Shown here: piece by piece, positions 1 through 12,056 of the stretch | Position numbering within the stretch: position 1 is the stretch's first letter | Layout of the letters: each line of letters starts with the position of its first letter | DNA from: Lactifluus volemus | Taxonomy: Eukaryota; Basidiomycota; Agaricomycetes; Russulales; Russulaceae | Assembly: GCA_022376515.1 (NCBI GenBank) | Contig: WTXI01000002.1 | Location: 868,001-932,000, forward strand | DNA length: 64,000 bases | Direction of reading: 5' to 3' | Position numbers and translations under genes: made by a program | The notes under the pieces: generated by a model | What the model was told of the DNA's origin: nothing | Database searches by the model: none | The model's input: only the letters and a program-made list of their open reading frames with translations

Positions 1-2515
1 CTATAACCATAAATAGTCAGCATTCGTCAAAAAATGGGGACTAAACCACTCACTTGCAGTGAGATGCCCGCGGAACTCAGCAATCGCAACTTTACGGCCC
101 TTGAATTTACCGACAAACACGTCCTTGAAGCCGCCGCTCCCAATTTTTTCAAGCTTCGTAAGCTTGTCAGGGGGGATTTCACGATCATCCAGGCCGAGGC
201 TTTCTAAATCGAGTTCAAGTTCTTCTTCCCTCTCTTTCTCCCTCTGCACAGAGGACAATGCGGGTGTGCGAGGCTCATCTAGGTGAACGTGTGTGCGGAG
301 AAGGATAGGTGGTGTACTACTCAGGCTTATGCTCTTGCTGGCCCCTCGGCGACGTACTCGCGCAGTCGAAGGGGACGGATGGTGCCTGCTGATGACGGAG
401 ATGAAGCCTCGGACTGGCGATCTCGCCACTGGAGGAGTGCCTCTGCCAGCTGAGGTTTTGTACCTTCGACGTCGAGGTCACGACTCTCACAGAGCCGTAC
501 GAGATCATCTCGGCGCAGACGCACGAGACTCCTTGCTGTTGCGATGGTGAGATCGACTAGAAGAGCAGTCAGATCGGCCCTGAAAAGGTGAGTGCTACTC
601 ACCATCTTCCATCGCTTCCTCAGTGAATTCGTCGTGTGAACTCTCATCAGCTTCATCATCCTCGGCCTCGAGATCGATATCTTCATCAATAGGGGTTTCT
701 TCCCGTGCAGATTCATCACTCCCTTCTTGCTCGTCGACAGTTTCAAGACTCTCCTCCTCGCCAACGATCTTCCCATTGCGAAGTTTCCGAGGTTCCACGA
801 GCGTTATGTCATCTTCTTCATCTGCACCAGTGCTGTCCTCTTCTTCTGCCACATCCACAGACGCATCATCGTCATCATCTTCTGCCAACTCTTCAACCAC
901 TTCTACCACTTCCTCCTCCTCTCTTCGTCATCCCCATCGTCGCATTCGTCTGGAGGGGTATGTGTCTGGATTCGTCGTGGTCTCAGTCGATGCCTGACTG
1001 GCGTGCGGTCGACTATGACTGCGGGTGGAGTTACGTCTCGTGACGAGACGAGCTCATCTACATCCTCGTCGAGGTTATCATCATCTTCATCCTTGCTGCT
1101 GACCTTATTCTTGCCCTTGCGCTTTGGAGGCGTCCTCGGCGTCCTCTCGCCCTGGCTGCGTAATCGTCGTGGAGACGGGAATTGCGGAGAATGGCCAGGT
1201 TCAGTGTCAGATAACTCGGTAAGGTCACTGAGATTCTCGACGGTGGCCACTTCGACCTGCTTGCTGAACTCGACCTGCTTTGTCTTTCCTCTCGACCTGG
1301 TTGGTCGCGAAATCGGCGCCACCACAGGGAGATCGTCGCCAGAGATCTTACGAGATCGCAGACGTGTTGCAGGTGGAGAGGGGAGAGAACTCGATGCTGT
1401 TGAGGTTGTTGGTGAAGACCGTAGTGAGGTAGCTCTACGTCTGACAAGTATACGGGTCAGTCAACTCACGTGACCCATAGCTTACGCAATACCTCTTCTC
1501 AATTTGGCGATCGGCGCCTGTTGAAAAGGAGCGAGCGTGGTCAAGCGAGAAGCTACGACTTTGCATTGGTGCTGCATGCACCCCAGCACGGATTCCCGTG
1601 TGACCAACGTCATGAACGGTCGCATGCCTTCGTAGACCCGTCGGCTGTGGCCTATTTCGGTTGCCAGCGTCGGTCTCTTCCCCGCCGGCAACGTTGCCAT
1701 CGTCAGACGAGTACTCGCTCGAGTTGGTGCCGTCATTTCCATAAGGTGAGGATGGGGGTAACTCGGCAAGTTCGTCACGGGCAGAAGTAATTGCATCAAC
1801 AATTTCCTGCTTCGTAAGTGTCTCGGGGTCTTCAGAGAGGCCTGCAGACCGGTGCAACTCTTGAAGACGACACTTCCTAAGCCGAAGAAGCTCGCGGGTG
1901 GGTGCTTGATTAACAAAGTAGTCCACAGCTACGAAGATGTTATCAGAAAGATACTGTTAAAAAAAGGGGGGTGAATAATAACATACAGGAGTCCCAATCA
2001 CTTGCATCCCCATCACTAGAGCTGTCTGAATCCGGATACTGTGCGTGTGTATCGACCTCCATCGCTGTTGCGGCCTCCTCGTCACTCGTTTCCCCATGTT
2101 GAATGGAGGATCTTCTGCGCTTGAATACAGTAGCACCACAGCGAGATGCTCGCGAGCATTGTTCATGTTCTCGTTCCCGCTGACCACACGTTTGCGCTTA
2201 GCGCCACCTTCACGTGATCCGAACCAGTGGAAACACGCATGACAACTTTGTCTGCAAGAGCGAGACGCGACGGGAGACGACGAAGGTTGAATTGAAGGGG
2301 GCGAGGATGGGACGCGACTCTGTGGATGACGGGGGAGTAGACGCGCTAGACGGGAGATTGACGTTTCGTAAGGAGCGAAGGAGAGAGAAAACGCGTCTTT
2401 GTGAAGAGGATGGATGACGAAGTTTTGAATAATTTTGAGAATGAGCCGAGGTAGCAGTGGTGGTGGTTGTCGCGGTTGATTGAAGTCTTGAATGGGACCC
2501 GCGACGCTGAGCCAT
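1..2515 (-). CDS. SAP-domain / TKL-like protein kinase, 3' end cut by window edge
   Basis: Multi-exon minus-strand gene starting at an ATG at 2515 and running off the left edge. In order it shows: a Ser/Thr-rich basic N-terminus; an acidic stretch (about 2090-1990, ETSDEEAATAMEVD, then DSDSSSDGDASD); a helical SAP-like segment (about 1920-1780, RELLRLRKCRLQELHRSAGL); charged low-complexity segments with runs of D/E (about 910-600); a second SAP-like helix pair (about 560-430, LVRLRRDDLVRLCESRDLDV); then the start of a kinase lobe (about 160-30) with glycine loop KIGSGGFKDVFVGKFKG and VAIAEF. SAP motifs bind DNA/chromatin, so a nuclear role is likely (inference). The residue after VAI is Ala, where kinases normally have the ATP-anchoring Lys. 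I recall basidiomycete TKL-like kinases of this form. Exon joins are approximate. Confidence 0.7.
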
Positions 2516-2884
2516 GCCAACTAATAAGACAACGGGGGAAAGGGGTTATTTTTAATTTTTTTTCAATGAGTGAGAAACCCCAAGATTAAAAAAGGAAATT
2601 GGGTATTACTGGGATGAAGGAGGGGGTGAGTTAGCTCGTTGGCCGGACGAGTTGTAATGATCAATCCAAGAGGCCGCTTCCCGCCAACCAGTTTCTCAAA
2701 GGCTAGAGAATGAACGCCAACCAAAGATGTACAAATATTGTGGCTATGTCACAAAGTTACCCGTGACACTCTTACCGCTTGCATGTGATCCATTTGACGC
2801 GTTCTCATTTTTGTGGCGGTCTAATGGGACACTTTATCCGTTTGGTGCATAAATACCCCTCAGCTTGGTTCGCAACTCGCGCCA
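2516..2884. other. Divergent intergenic region
   Basis: About 370 bases between the divergent starts of the SAP-kinase gene and the DUF6593-like gene. No RNA gene or repeat seen; it presumably holds both promoters. Confidence 0.4.
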
Positions 2885-3613
2885 ATGCTCCTCAAGTACG
2901 CCTCCCTCGACTTGCTCAACTCTTCCATCACCGATGTCCATTCAGGGGTTCACCTCTTTTCGGTCATCACAGAGTCTTTCTTCACAACAGAGCCCATCTA
3001 TCATCCAGATGCAGGTACTAAACACACCCACATACAACGCCGTAGGACGGCCATCGCAGACATTCACCAGAGACAAGTCGCTGAGATTGTCTGGGCTGGA
3101 CGCGTTCCGCTCTCAATTCGCATAGACAGAGAAACCTTAAGTGGGGTTACCTCACTTTTCAATAACTGTGAGACTGTTACTGTCATGTAAGTCATTCTTA
3201 GATCGCTATTGTCTCACTTATCTCGCCTATCTCAGCCCTAGCAGTCCATCCAAACTAAAGGTGCCAACGCGGATAGGTGCCATTTGGGTCGCCACGCGGC
3301 GTTCGCTCGAGGTACCATCTCATCCACAATCCTGGATCTTGTCTGACTCACTTCCCATAAGCTCCGTTGCAGCACCTCTGGGGAACTCCGATCTGCTTTT
3401 CATCTAAACTGTGTTCAAACTGGTCATCGACTCCGTCCTGCTTCTATGCCGGGGATAGGGTCGCACTTCCTCGAGATCCATGAGCTGCACTCTGCGCACA
3501 TGGTTGAGATGATTGGTACTTATCACATCTCCCCTCATTCCCAAGTATCTCAACTGACAAACCGAAATAGTCTCATGCTTGATTATGGATATCTTGCGAA
3601 GAAATGTATTTGA
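2885..3613 (+). CDS. DUF6593-like protein (basidiomycete family)
   Basis: Probable multi-exon gene starting at ATG 2885. Exon 1 reads LDLLNSSITDVHSGVHLFSV, then T-rich turns, then RRRTAIADIHQRQVAEIVWA. This is the layout I associate with DUF6593: short strands, an x-T-x-I segment, then an aspartate/arginine-bounded strand ending in a Trp. After a probable intron (donor GTAAGT near 3187), later exons give KVPTRIGAIWVATRRSLEV and FLEIHELHSAHMVEMIGTY, and a last short exon ends KKCI-stop at 3613. Frames change between these blocks at plausible splice sites. The function of the family is unknown. Assignment is from memory of the family pattern, so moderate. Confidence 0.45.
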
Positions 3614-3983
3614 TATGTCCTCTCATGACTTTGACCATCACCTAGGCCCATGTAGACAATCGGATCCAACCTCTAGGTCATTAGTAGCAAAACTTGCCGG
3701 TTTTACCAGCACTTGGAGTACGGACACCCGATGTGGCGTTATGTGATCTGATGTCGGATAGCAGCAGTCAATAAATAAATATGTATTTTTTGTGTCACAA
3801 TGGTGGCGAAGAAGAATGCAAACTCGGAACTTGTAAGTGGTGTTAGTCGCGACCACGTGATGAATTTCTTCATTGAGTCGACGCGTCTCCTCAGTTAACG
3901 TGTAGACACCCGCCGCCAAGTGCAATGGCCGACGCCCAAGTCGAAAATTTTAGACCAACTGGTATCCTACAGATGCCTGAATT
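3614..3983. other. Intergenic region upstream of CTF18
   Basis: About 370 bases with only short unsupported ORFs on both strands. No family recognised. Confidence 0.4.
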
Positions 3984-6900
3984 ATGGATGCAGATATCGT
4001 TCTTCCCGCGGCCGACGGCTTCATTCCGAACGGCCTTCTTGGGAACCACAGCCACTTGACCGACCAGCCTTTATCGGACATGTCGCCTTGCTCAATCTTG
4101 GTCACCCCAACATCTCCATTCAGACAGAACGGGTTATTGAATTCAGCAAGTGCAGAAGCAGGTGCGTGTACCATGTAATTTCTCTGTGTACCGTGCTTGA
4201 ATTGGCGCAGGTAATGGGTCTACCAGTATCTCTAGCGACCTTCCGTCGCACTCTCAAGGTGACACTTAATCACTTTCAACTGGCGTCGCTAATTTCACTC
4301 AGTCTCTAGATGACGAATTGCCCGATATCTCTGACCTCCTTCGACGCTACCCTCGACCACATACAGGCGCGGAAACCGCGTCAAGCGCCCCGATAATTCT
4401 ACCGCGCCCGTCTCTGCGTTCGAGCACGTTCGACGGCAAGACCGTCTTTTTACGGAGAAAGTCGCGCACGATCGGTGCTCCGGTGCGCGTTCCCGAACAT
4501 AAAAATTCATGGCACTGAATCTTTACTCACAATTTGCCGCTGCAGCGCAAAGCAAATGCACCTATGAAATCCATTGGAAACCTCCTAGATGTACCTATTC
4601 ATCGCCTTATGGACGAGCTTTCTGCAACCACCGCCCAGCGGCTCATGCGTCCTCACGACGATTTGTCCACGTCGTCGGGTTCAAGGTCGGAAGAGACCCT
4701 TTGGGTAGACCGCTATCGTCCCAAACGCTTTACAGATCTCCTCGGAGACGAGCGCGTACACCGCGATGTCCTCGCATGGGTAAAGCAGTGGGACTTTGCG
4801 TGTTTGGTAAGGGGAAAAAAACGCGCAAGAGACGATGAGAGCTTCGCGGGCTTAGAAGATGAATTGTGCAGACCTCAGGAAAAGGTGCGCCTTTTTTGAG
4901 AGGTGACGGTATCTAGATCCACTTATGAGGGCGACGGTAGATATTGCTGTTGTCTGGCCCTCCAGGGTTAGGGAAGACGACACTTGCCCACGTCGTTGCT
5001 ACGCAGGCAGGCTATAAGGTCTTCGAGATCAATGCCAGGTAGGTGCTTTCCTCCCGAGTCCATCATGGCCCTGAGAAAGTTTGCCAGTGATGCACGATCG
5101 GGTCAGGTCGTAGACGAGCGGATACGTCCGGCGCTGGAATCGGGCTATGCGGTCGGAAGCTCAAAGCCTGTCCTCGTCGTGATTGACGAGATTGATGGAG
5201 CAACTGGGGATAACGTGAGTTCCGAGTTTCTCGGGCCCGAAATCGCGTGTTGAGTCGCCTCTAGGCTTACGGATTCATTAATAAACTCGTACAACTCACC
5301 TACGAGAAAGCTAACAAATCCCGTAACAAGAAGAAAGGAGATAAAGGTAAACAAGTCCTTCGACGCCCAATCATCTGTATATGCAACGACCTATATGCGG
5401 CATCGTTGACCAAGCTGCGACCTCTGGCACGCGTGATTCGTTTCACGCGTCCCGCCGACATACATGTTGTCAAACGGCTGCGGGATATATGTGATGTGGA
5501 AGGTCTCAGAGCAGATTCAAGAGCGCTAAGCACACTGTTGGGATATCTCTCGGCGACTTACGCGGTTGCCTCAACACTCTTCAGGTAGCCCTCGTTCAAC
5601 CTGTCGTCATGACTGCCATGACCTGACAGGCCCTCTCTGTAGTTTATCAAGGCACGAAGTCAAGATGTAACAGAGCAGCTCGTTCGCAGCGCCACGACAG
5701 GCATGAAAGAGGCAGATGCAAACTACCTCCACGTCTTGACCGATCTATTCTGTCCTATGAGCAAGAAGCGCGTCAAGGAACGCGGCATGTGCGAGGCTGA
5801 CGAGAACAAGTACGTAGAACGTCTCAGCCACGCGCTCGAGGCGACAGGCACCCTGGACCGCATCGCGCTGGGCTGCTTCGAGCACTACGCAAACCTCCAT
5901 CGGCACGACGCCACGTTCGCACGCTACAAGAAAGCTAACGAATGGCTGGTCACGTACGACGTCCTCTCGGGCTCCATGCGCGCGGAGCGAGAGTACGGCG
6001 TGCTGCAGTACCTCTCTTACACCCTCGTGCCGTTCTTCCCGCTCTTCCAGGAGCGTGGCGGACCGCGCGTGGAACGACCCAAGGCCGACTGGGAGGTGAG
6101 CCAGGACATTTCGACACTCTGCACGCGTGGATTATAAGTTAACACCCCATGCAGTGGCATGTCAAGACGCGTGCAAACGAGGAAATTTACAAATCGCTCG
6201 CGCGGGCTGTGCGCGTGAGCAATGCACGCTTCACTGGGCACTTCCGCGACCTTGTTAGCGAGCCAGTGTTAAACCTTGAATTTGCGCCACTTCTCAACCG
6301 CATCATAACCCCGCCCATTCGTCCTGTGCGTTGTACCTCTACCCTTGCATATCGACGAGGGCTCATATATTGCATATAGGTCAACAGCCAAGTGATCCGC
6401 CCTGAGGAAAAAGCCATGCTCTCCCGCCTGGTCAACATCATGGTCTCTCTCGAGCTGCGCTTTGTGCAGGAGAGAGCGGACGACGGACAGCTCGTGTACA
6501 GACTTGATCCGTGAGTTTTTGAAACTCGGCTCGGGAGGACGAGGGAGCGCTGACTCTAAGTTGCAGGCCGGTAGACGTATTCGTGACATACGACGGGAAA
6601 CGCGCTGCGGATATTGCGCCGCCGCGGTACGCCGTGCGGCACCTTGTCGCCACGGAGGTTAGTTCATCTTGACTCTCGACCATCGCGCGTTTGTTTAGTC
6701 ACGCCCTTACTGACTATTTAATGTCACAGATCGACGCGCAGCTTGCTGTTCGTCACGCGGAGGCTATCGAGCGGACAAAGACGACTAAATCTTCCACTTT
6801 CTTCGGTGGCGCGACGTCGTAAGTCTAACATCGCCGTATTCGTCGTCATCCGAGTTGTTCATCCTTTGGCACACTGCCTTTTCCCCCAGGGCCAGAGCGG

Positions 6901-7265
6901 CTGATGACCGAGATGATAATAATCCCTCTCGAGAAGAGGGCGAGGGGATGTTCGTGTCCTCTGCAATGGCAGACGAACCACCGCGCAAACGCAACAAGAC
7001 TACCGCCGCTGCAGATGCGGACGTCATGGAAAAGGTCAGTCTTTTCATTTAATCTCCTGATTTCGACAGCGATGAACGGGAAATTTGTATGTGGCAGCCC
7101 GCTTTGGACTTTTTTGGACGGCCGATTACGAAGCCTGTGTCGAAGAACAACAAACCTGCGTCCTCGCGGAAGCAGGCGACGCAGGTGTACCGCGTATCGT
7201 TCAAGTTCAAGGAGGGCAACTCTGCGGCGGTGCGCAAGCCAGTAAAGATGGTGTCCTTCCTGTGA
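3984..7265 (+). CDS. CTF18: Chromosome transmission fidelity protein 18 (alternative RFC large subunit)
   Basis: Large subunit of the Ctf18 clamp-loader complex, which loads PCNA and supports sister-chromatid cohesion. About 13 exons can be traced. After a poorly conserved N-terminus comes the family hallmark [18 protein letters not shown] (about 4699-4750). Then Walker [19 protein letters not shown] (4942 on), the EINAS strand, Walker [15 protein letters not shown] (about 5173-5214), sensor 1 [13 protein letters not shown] (about 5371-5409), the sensor-2 region [11 protein letters not shown] (5553-5586), the conserved Ctf18 middle and C-terminal region, and a C-terminus [16 protein letters not shown] ending TGA 7263-7265. 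The ATG at 3984 is the best start because its frame splices cleanly into the conserved exons. One base is missing near 5540 (ALSTL to [10 protein letters not shown]), shifting frame inside the ATPase domain. A degenerate 3' copy lies at 12688-13875. Confidence 0.88.
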
Positions 7266-8331
7266 AATATTCCCTTGTACACACATTTCCCGGATTCTGG
7301 AAGTTTGGTAATTGTAGTACTACTAGGAAAAAACAAACTAAAGCTGAGGAGATTATCTGTCATACCAGAGGGGTAATTATACAATGTTAACGCGGCACTA
7401 GAGAGCTGCCGACATTTTCGATTTGGTATGCAAGGACCCGGAAGGTAGCACGGACCCCTGGCGAACTCATTTTAGCGAGCTGGATGGGGATAACGCCCCA
7501 GACGCCCTGCACGCCAAGCTGTACACAGAACACTCCAGCAGCAAGCGTTCTGGAGTCGTTTGGAAAGATCTAGAGCGGAATGCGCTGTGGGAGAAGAGCA
7601 ATTTGGATATGTGTGCTACTTTTGCAGATTGAGACACGTGAAAACACGGCAATTACCGATGATTATGGCGACGATTTGCATGATACAGTGCAGTACAGTA
7701 ATTGTCGAAGCCCTTAATATCCTGGGAGCCATGTGAAAGGAAATTAAAACCTGTTGACAAGTAACCAGCCTCCTTTCTCGTACGATTGCTAGTACACCCA
7801 CGCACCAGCCATGGCACAGATGCGTGACCAGTGCAGTGTCCACTTGCAGTATGAATACTTTTGGTCTTCTTCCCAATATTCCCACCCATGTGCATGCTCT
7901 TGAGCCTTCGTAAGAAGCAACACCTCGCTTTCAGGGACGCGGTAAAAAAACAGCAGTATGTGACATGTTGGTCTACCAGCCACGATCTCCACAAGAGTCG
8001 ACAGCATCTACTTTGGGACAGAGTAATGATCCAGAAACCAAAAGGACAACTGAGTAGATCAGGGAAGACAGTCATGGAAGTGACATTGGGTCGACAACAT
8101 GCCAAGCAAAAAAAAAGTGCCTGTATGTTCAATACCTAGGTACAAGGAGAGTGAGGAACTCCGAAGAAAATTCACAGGGTCTGTAGAGCGCTGGCCGGAC
8201 GAGGGACCTGCGGCCAGGAGTCATGCAAGGGTGGGGCCTTCCTGGAGTTCCTGTCAGCCATGAGTACGCAAGATCTCAGAACACACACGCACTGCCGAGC
8301 CTTCACCATGTAAAAGCATCTTCCAAGCCTC
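7266..8331. other. Intergenic stretch of unit A, with a 0.66-kb segment absent from unit B
   Basis: 7266-7721 aligns with 13876-14368 of unit B. It includes a 70-codon plus-strand reading frame (7423-7632, DPWRTHFSELDGDNAPDALH) that is interrupted in unit B, so it is weakly supported as coding. From about 7722 to 8379 unit A has a segment with no counterpart in B, where ...CTTAATATCCT joins CAGTTCTGCATTG directly. I see no terminal repeats on it, so I cannot say whether it was inserted in A or lost from B. Confidence 0.5.
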
Positions 8332-9480
8332 TCATGCTGCAGCGGTGACTACCCTCAGTCCCTGTCCTCCGTCTTTCCCAGTCTGCATTGTCCGTGCACC
8401 CGAATCCCGCCGGCTTTGGTTAGTTTTGCGTATCGTCTCAGTCAGGTTATCCAGGGCTTCTCGGGTCGCCTTGTCCTCTTGGTCTTCCTCGGATGGGACA
8501 TTGTAACCCAATTTTCGTTTCACCTGACCGACGTACCCGACTAGGCCGACGCTGCGTCGAGCAAGGAGGTTGGCCTTGCGCGCCTCAGGAGTCCAACGCG
8601 CAAGCACGGACGCAGGGAAACCGAGGCGCGAGCGATGCCGTGTGGCGGAAAGCACCTCTCCACGAGCCTCGCGCTCGCGTTCGCGCATCTTGTTTGCGGC
8701 CTTCTCGCGTCGGGCTGCCTTCAGTTGGTAAATGAGGTTCGGCGGTGTTGGCCTTCTGGCGCGCTCGGCGTCGCGCTGGAATGCTGCTTGGAGTTCCTCG
8801 AGATGGGATTCAAGTGGCGCTAGCCACTCGGTGAGATGCAAGTCGCTGAAAACGTGTGCAAACTGTGCCCCTTTGATGCGAGGCTGACTTCGAACTGTGC
8901 TTCAAGTCGAATATCCTGCACTCGAGAGAAAAGCGTTCGCTGGCGCTCTACACGCAGGTTCCGGGCTACACGCCGGTTATGAATCATGCCGGAGAGTGAT
9001 CTGGTTGGGGCTTAAGTCGTGGAAGGGGGCCATTGTATATGCTGGCCTAAGAGGGTAGGTGACACAATGGGGCGATTGAGAAGGCGGTGGTTCCAAGACT
9101 ACAGAGAAGTTGGATTCTGAGGTTGAAAGGGATGGGAAGGGACGAACGAGAGTATCGTTTACTATACACCGCATTCTGTCATTCGCCCTGCGGCATCTAT
9201 AAGGCGTCCAAAACGGTCAATAACGGGCGTAGATGTTCGTCCCCATGCCTTGCTTTATGAAGGCGTCGAGCCACTGTTCATGACAAAATAACGATGAGTG
9301 CGAGTGCAATGGTATGTGGTCCCACCCGGTACCCCTCTCGAGAGAATCTTGTGAGACGGGACTAGTGAGATGACGAGAATCGTGGAAGAGTGTTGTATGT
9401 GTGAGCGGACCTGCATCATGAGTTAAGAGATAGATATGTACGATGTAACAAGGTCGACGTACGATTGGACTGGGGGAGGC
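8332..9480 (-). pseudogene. Uncharacterised charged protein, unit A copy (frameshifted)
   Basis: Family not recognised. The intact 3' part (8841-8332) encodes about 170 residues rich in Arg/Glu helices: DLHLTEWLAPLESHLEEL, a basic stretch KAARREKAANKMREREREAR, then SVGLVGYVGQVKRKLGYNVP and a polar tail. Upstream a run near 8867 has one base fewer than unit B (TGTGCCCCTTTG against TGTGCACCCTTTG), which breaks the join to the preceding coding block (QRTLFSRVQDIRLEAQFEVS, about 8950-8890). Further upstream (9500-9220) only scrambled remains of the N-terminal block seen in unit B are readable. Probably once a nuclear or mitochondrial conserved protein; the function cannot be stated. The minus-strand start is not resolved in this copy. 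Confidence 0.5.
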
Positions 9481-10151
9481 ACGCAAAAGCCTCGATACAG
9501 CACCCATAATGTCGGTACTCTATGGGCCGAAAGCGATAGAAGGGGCTACGTGGCCTTACTGGGCGAAGACTCGACACAGTACGAGCAATATTCGATGTCA
9601 TCAAATAAGTCCACCTTCCAAACGTGGCATTACCTGAATTAGGCTGCTTTTTGAATCGTTCTGTTGTTATCATCCATGACTTTTGCCGCTCGTTAAATTC
9701 CATAAACAGAAGCTTTAATGAGAATCGTAGTGGAGCAGTGGTCAAGGTGAGACTAGTACAGGTGCGAAGGTAACGATGAACTTAACAGGCACAAAACCGG
9801 CAAAGAAGGAAATCGGACGTAACAAAGCAAACGTGTAGTAGAGAGATTAAATCCCGACCGTAACATAGAAGCAAGGAAAATATAGTACGAGCACGAACTG
9901 AGAGATGCATTAAGCCACCCCAGAATAGAGTCAGACAGGGAGGTGATGAGGGCGGTGGATCATCGAGAGTTTGTTTAATGATCTGATCGAACAGTTTTGG
10001 CTTGGGTGCCAGTGGGGACTAGGTTGAAAAATGGCAGAGACGGCAGAAGGGTTGGAACTGAGCAGAAGCCGTGTGGATGGGACCGGTCTATAGGGGAATG
10101 GTCTATCAGTAAGGTTTGGGCTAGCCAAGCCTTGTAGCAGTCACGCTGACC
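9481..10151. other. Intergenic stretch of unit A
   Basis: Aligns with 15478-16110 of unit B with scattered small indels. No gene is supported on either strand. Confidence 0.45.
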
Positions 10152-11083
10152 TTACAGCGGCGCGTCATTTCCAGTGATAGGGGACACTCCACCGTGAACC
10201 CGACGAACATGGTTCTCAAATAAGTAATTTCGTGCTGGGGACCATGAAAACCCGCATGGGCAGACGTTCTGTCGCCCGTGCCTATCTTTCATGTGACGAT
10301 TCCAGGCCTTCTTTTCGCTATAACGGGTTCCACACGGGGAGCACAGGTGCCAGGTCGAGTCTTGGTCCACCCCAGCAACCAGGTTTGACGCAATGCATTC
10401 TGGGTAGGGGAGGTTAGTGAACTGAAGAACGTAAGTAGATAAAGAAATTACTACCTGGCGGTGTGCTTGTGTAGGTGAAGAACTTAGGGTCTGGTGATTG
10501 CGAGTGACTTGAATGTTCAAGGACGGCTACATCACTCAAGTTCGACCCTAGTACAGCAGAAGTAGCAGCGTTAGCATTGATGCATAGAAGTTACTAATAT
10601 GGCATTCCTCCATGGTCAGACCCTTTGTGCTCACCCACACTATGTCACACACCATCGAGACACTGTTAGGCTGGTGAGCACTAACAAGGTCTCAATACAA
10701 TACAGTGTGTGACATAGTGTAAATGACCACAAAGGGTCTGACCATGGAGGAATGTGTGCACCTTCAAGCTTCAAGTGAGAGACATTAGTTCTCGGGCTGT
10801 CCAGCCTTGTATTTGCACATATTTCTTTCCGTGAGTCTTGCGAGGGGGGAACGGGATAGGGTATCAAATTCCCGCCCATTGGGTCGGTAGATGAGCCAAC
10901 TGCACTGGCCGGCTGATTCCGAAGCTCCAACGATTGCCCTGCGTGAGGGTCTCGATATTGCACCAAGCCAACCTGGGCAGTCATCAGTCATTATCGACGA
11001 TTGTCCTCCAGAGTGGCTGCAACAAGGATGCTCACCTTGTCGAGCCCAGTCAGCTGGCCGAGAAAGATATCCATGTTGTCCAT
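10152..11083 (-). pseudogene. C2H2 zinc-finger protein, unit A copy, interrupted by a foldback element
   Basis: Start ATG at 11083 (MDNMDIFLGQLTGLDK), then an intron with donor GTGAGCATCC and acceptor at TGACTGCCCAG, then VGLVQYRDPHAGQSLELRNQ and a Ser/Pro-rich linker. The 3' exon (10370-10152) carries Cys-His pairs: LCSPCGTRYSEKKAWNRHMKDRH, then VCPCGFSW and FENHVRRVHGG, ending GNDAPL-stop. C-x2-C-x12-H-x4-H is a C2H2-type finger; the second unit is shorter. A nucleic-acid-binding role is inferred. The middle exon of the unit B copy is interrupted here by a 152-bp inverted-repeat element (10603-10754), so this copy is probably broken. Unit B has the better copy. Confidence 0.6.
10603..10754. 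mobile_element. MITE-like foldback element
   Basis: Two near-perfect inverted arms. The left arm begins CATTCCTCCATGGTCAGACC at 10603 and runs through CACACTATGTCACACAC. The right arm is its reverse complement, ending GGTCTGACCATGGAGGAATG at 10754. Arms are about 50 nt with a ~50-nt loop and no coding capacity. It is absent from the same place in unit B, so it arrived after the duplication or was lost precisely from B. No clear target-site duplication seen. Confidence 0.75.
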
Positions 11084-12056
11084 GCTGGTAATGCACCTAC
11101 CTCAAGGATAATAGGGTGTAGTATATTGAGTGCCATTGGCGATGAGCATAGCCATTTATAACGAGCCGATCATCGCCACCCATACGTAAGATATGAGGGA
11201 AGTTTCTACTTGGCGCCCATATTTAAGGCACGAGGAGAGAAGAACTTATTGGCACCCACGTTGTAAGAAAAAAAGGCACTACTGTATTGGCACCCACGTG
11301 TAAAGTAACGTACAGAGAAAAGAGAATACAGCACCGCCACTTGGCACCGTAACATTTGTTAAACAATGACAATTACTAGGAGTACACTCTAGTTTCCAAT
11401 CCTAACGCACGAGAGAAAACAAAATCTCAATAAGGATCATTCCTTTCTTTCACCACTACTGTATAGGCAATATTATACCAACACGCAGTTCCACTTTAGT
11501 GTTGGAGTTGTACATGGTTACAATGAGGGGCCATTATGCGCAATGTTTGGATATGAGGGTGGCGTGTCCTCGCGTGGTGACGTGGTCCTACCAATAAAGA
11601 AGTCAAAATATATGCCGAAGCAGTGGGTTGTGTTCTCCATATCAAATTTGGTACAATATTTAAGCTGGCGAGCTTGGTTATGGAACCAAATGGCTGGGAC
11701 GGATCAGCTTGGCTCTGGGGTTTTAGATCCGGTGGGCTAAGCCTGGGGAGTTCCGTCATGTCTTCCATAGACAAAGGTGTTACCATCAATTATGCACATG
11801 TTAATGTTCCACTTCCGTGGAAGATAGAGAAGGGGTGATGTACGAATAATGGAGAAAGTTGGCCTAGTTGGGAGCCCTCGGGAGTTTGAAAACTAGAGGG
11901 ATCCGGCGCGAGGAGCCGTTAGGTAACCTGGTCGTCTCCTACCAATCACAATATATCGCTTTTGCCAGTCCGTTGGCATTCACCATATCTCTCAGGGCAT
12001 ACAAAAATTCATCGTGGAGCGTTTTTTTACCCTGTTTCTGAGTGGTTTTAACTGCC
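11084..12056. other. Repeat-rich intergenic stretch of unit A
   Basis: Upstream of the C2H2 gene. Contains several copies of (A)TTGGCACCCAC (about 11248, 11286) plus degenerate forms (about 11211, 11340). From about 11540 to 11800 there are short reading frames on both strands, also present in unit B at 17490-17750. Their ends and internal stops differ between the copies, so coding is not supported. Confidence 0.45.

Noticed and set aside
2060..2417. Plus-strand frames opposite the SAP-kinase gene
   Set aside because: They are shadows of the minus-strand exons, which carry recognisable acidic and SAP-like segments.
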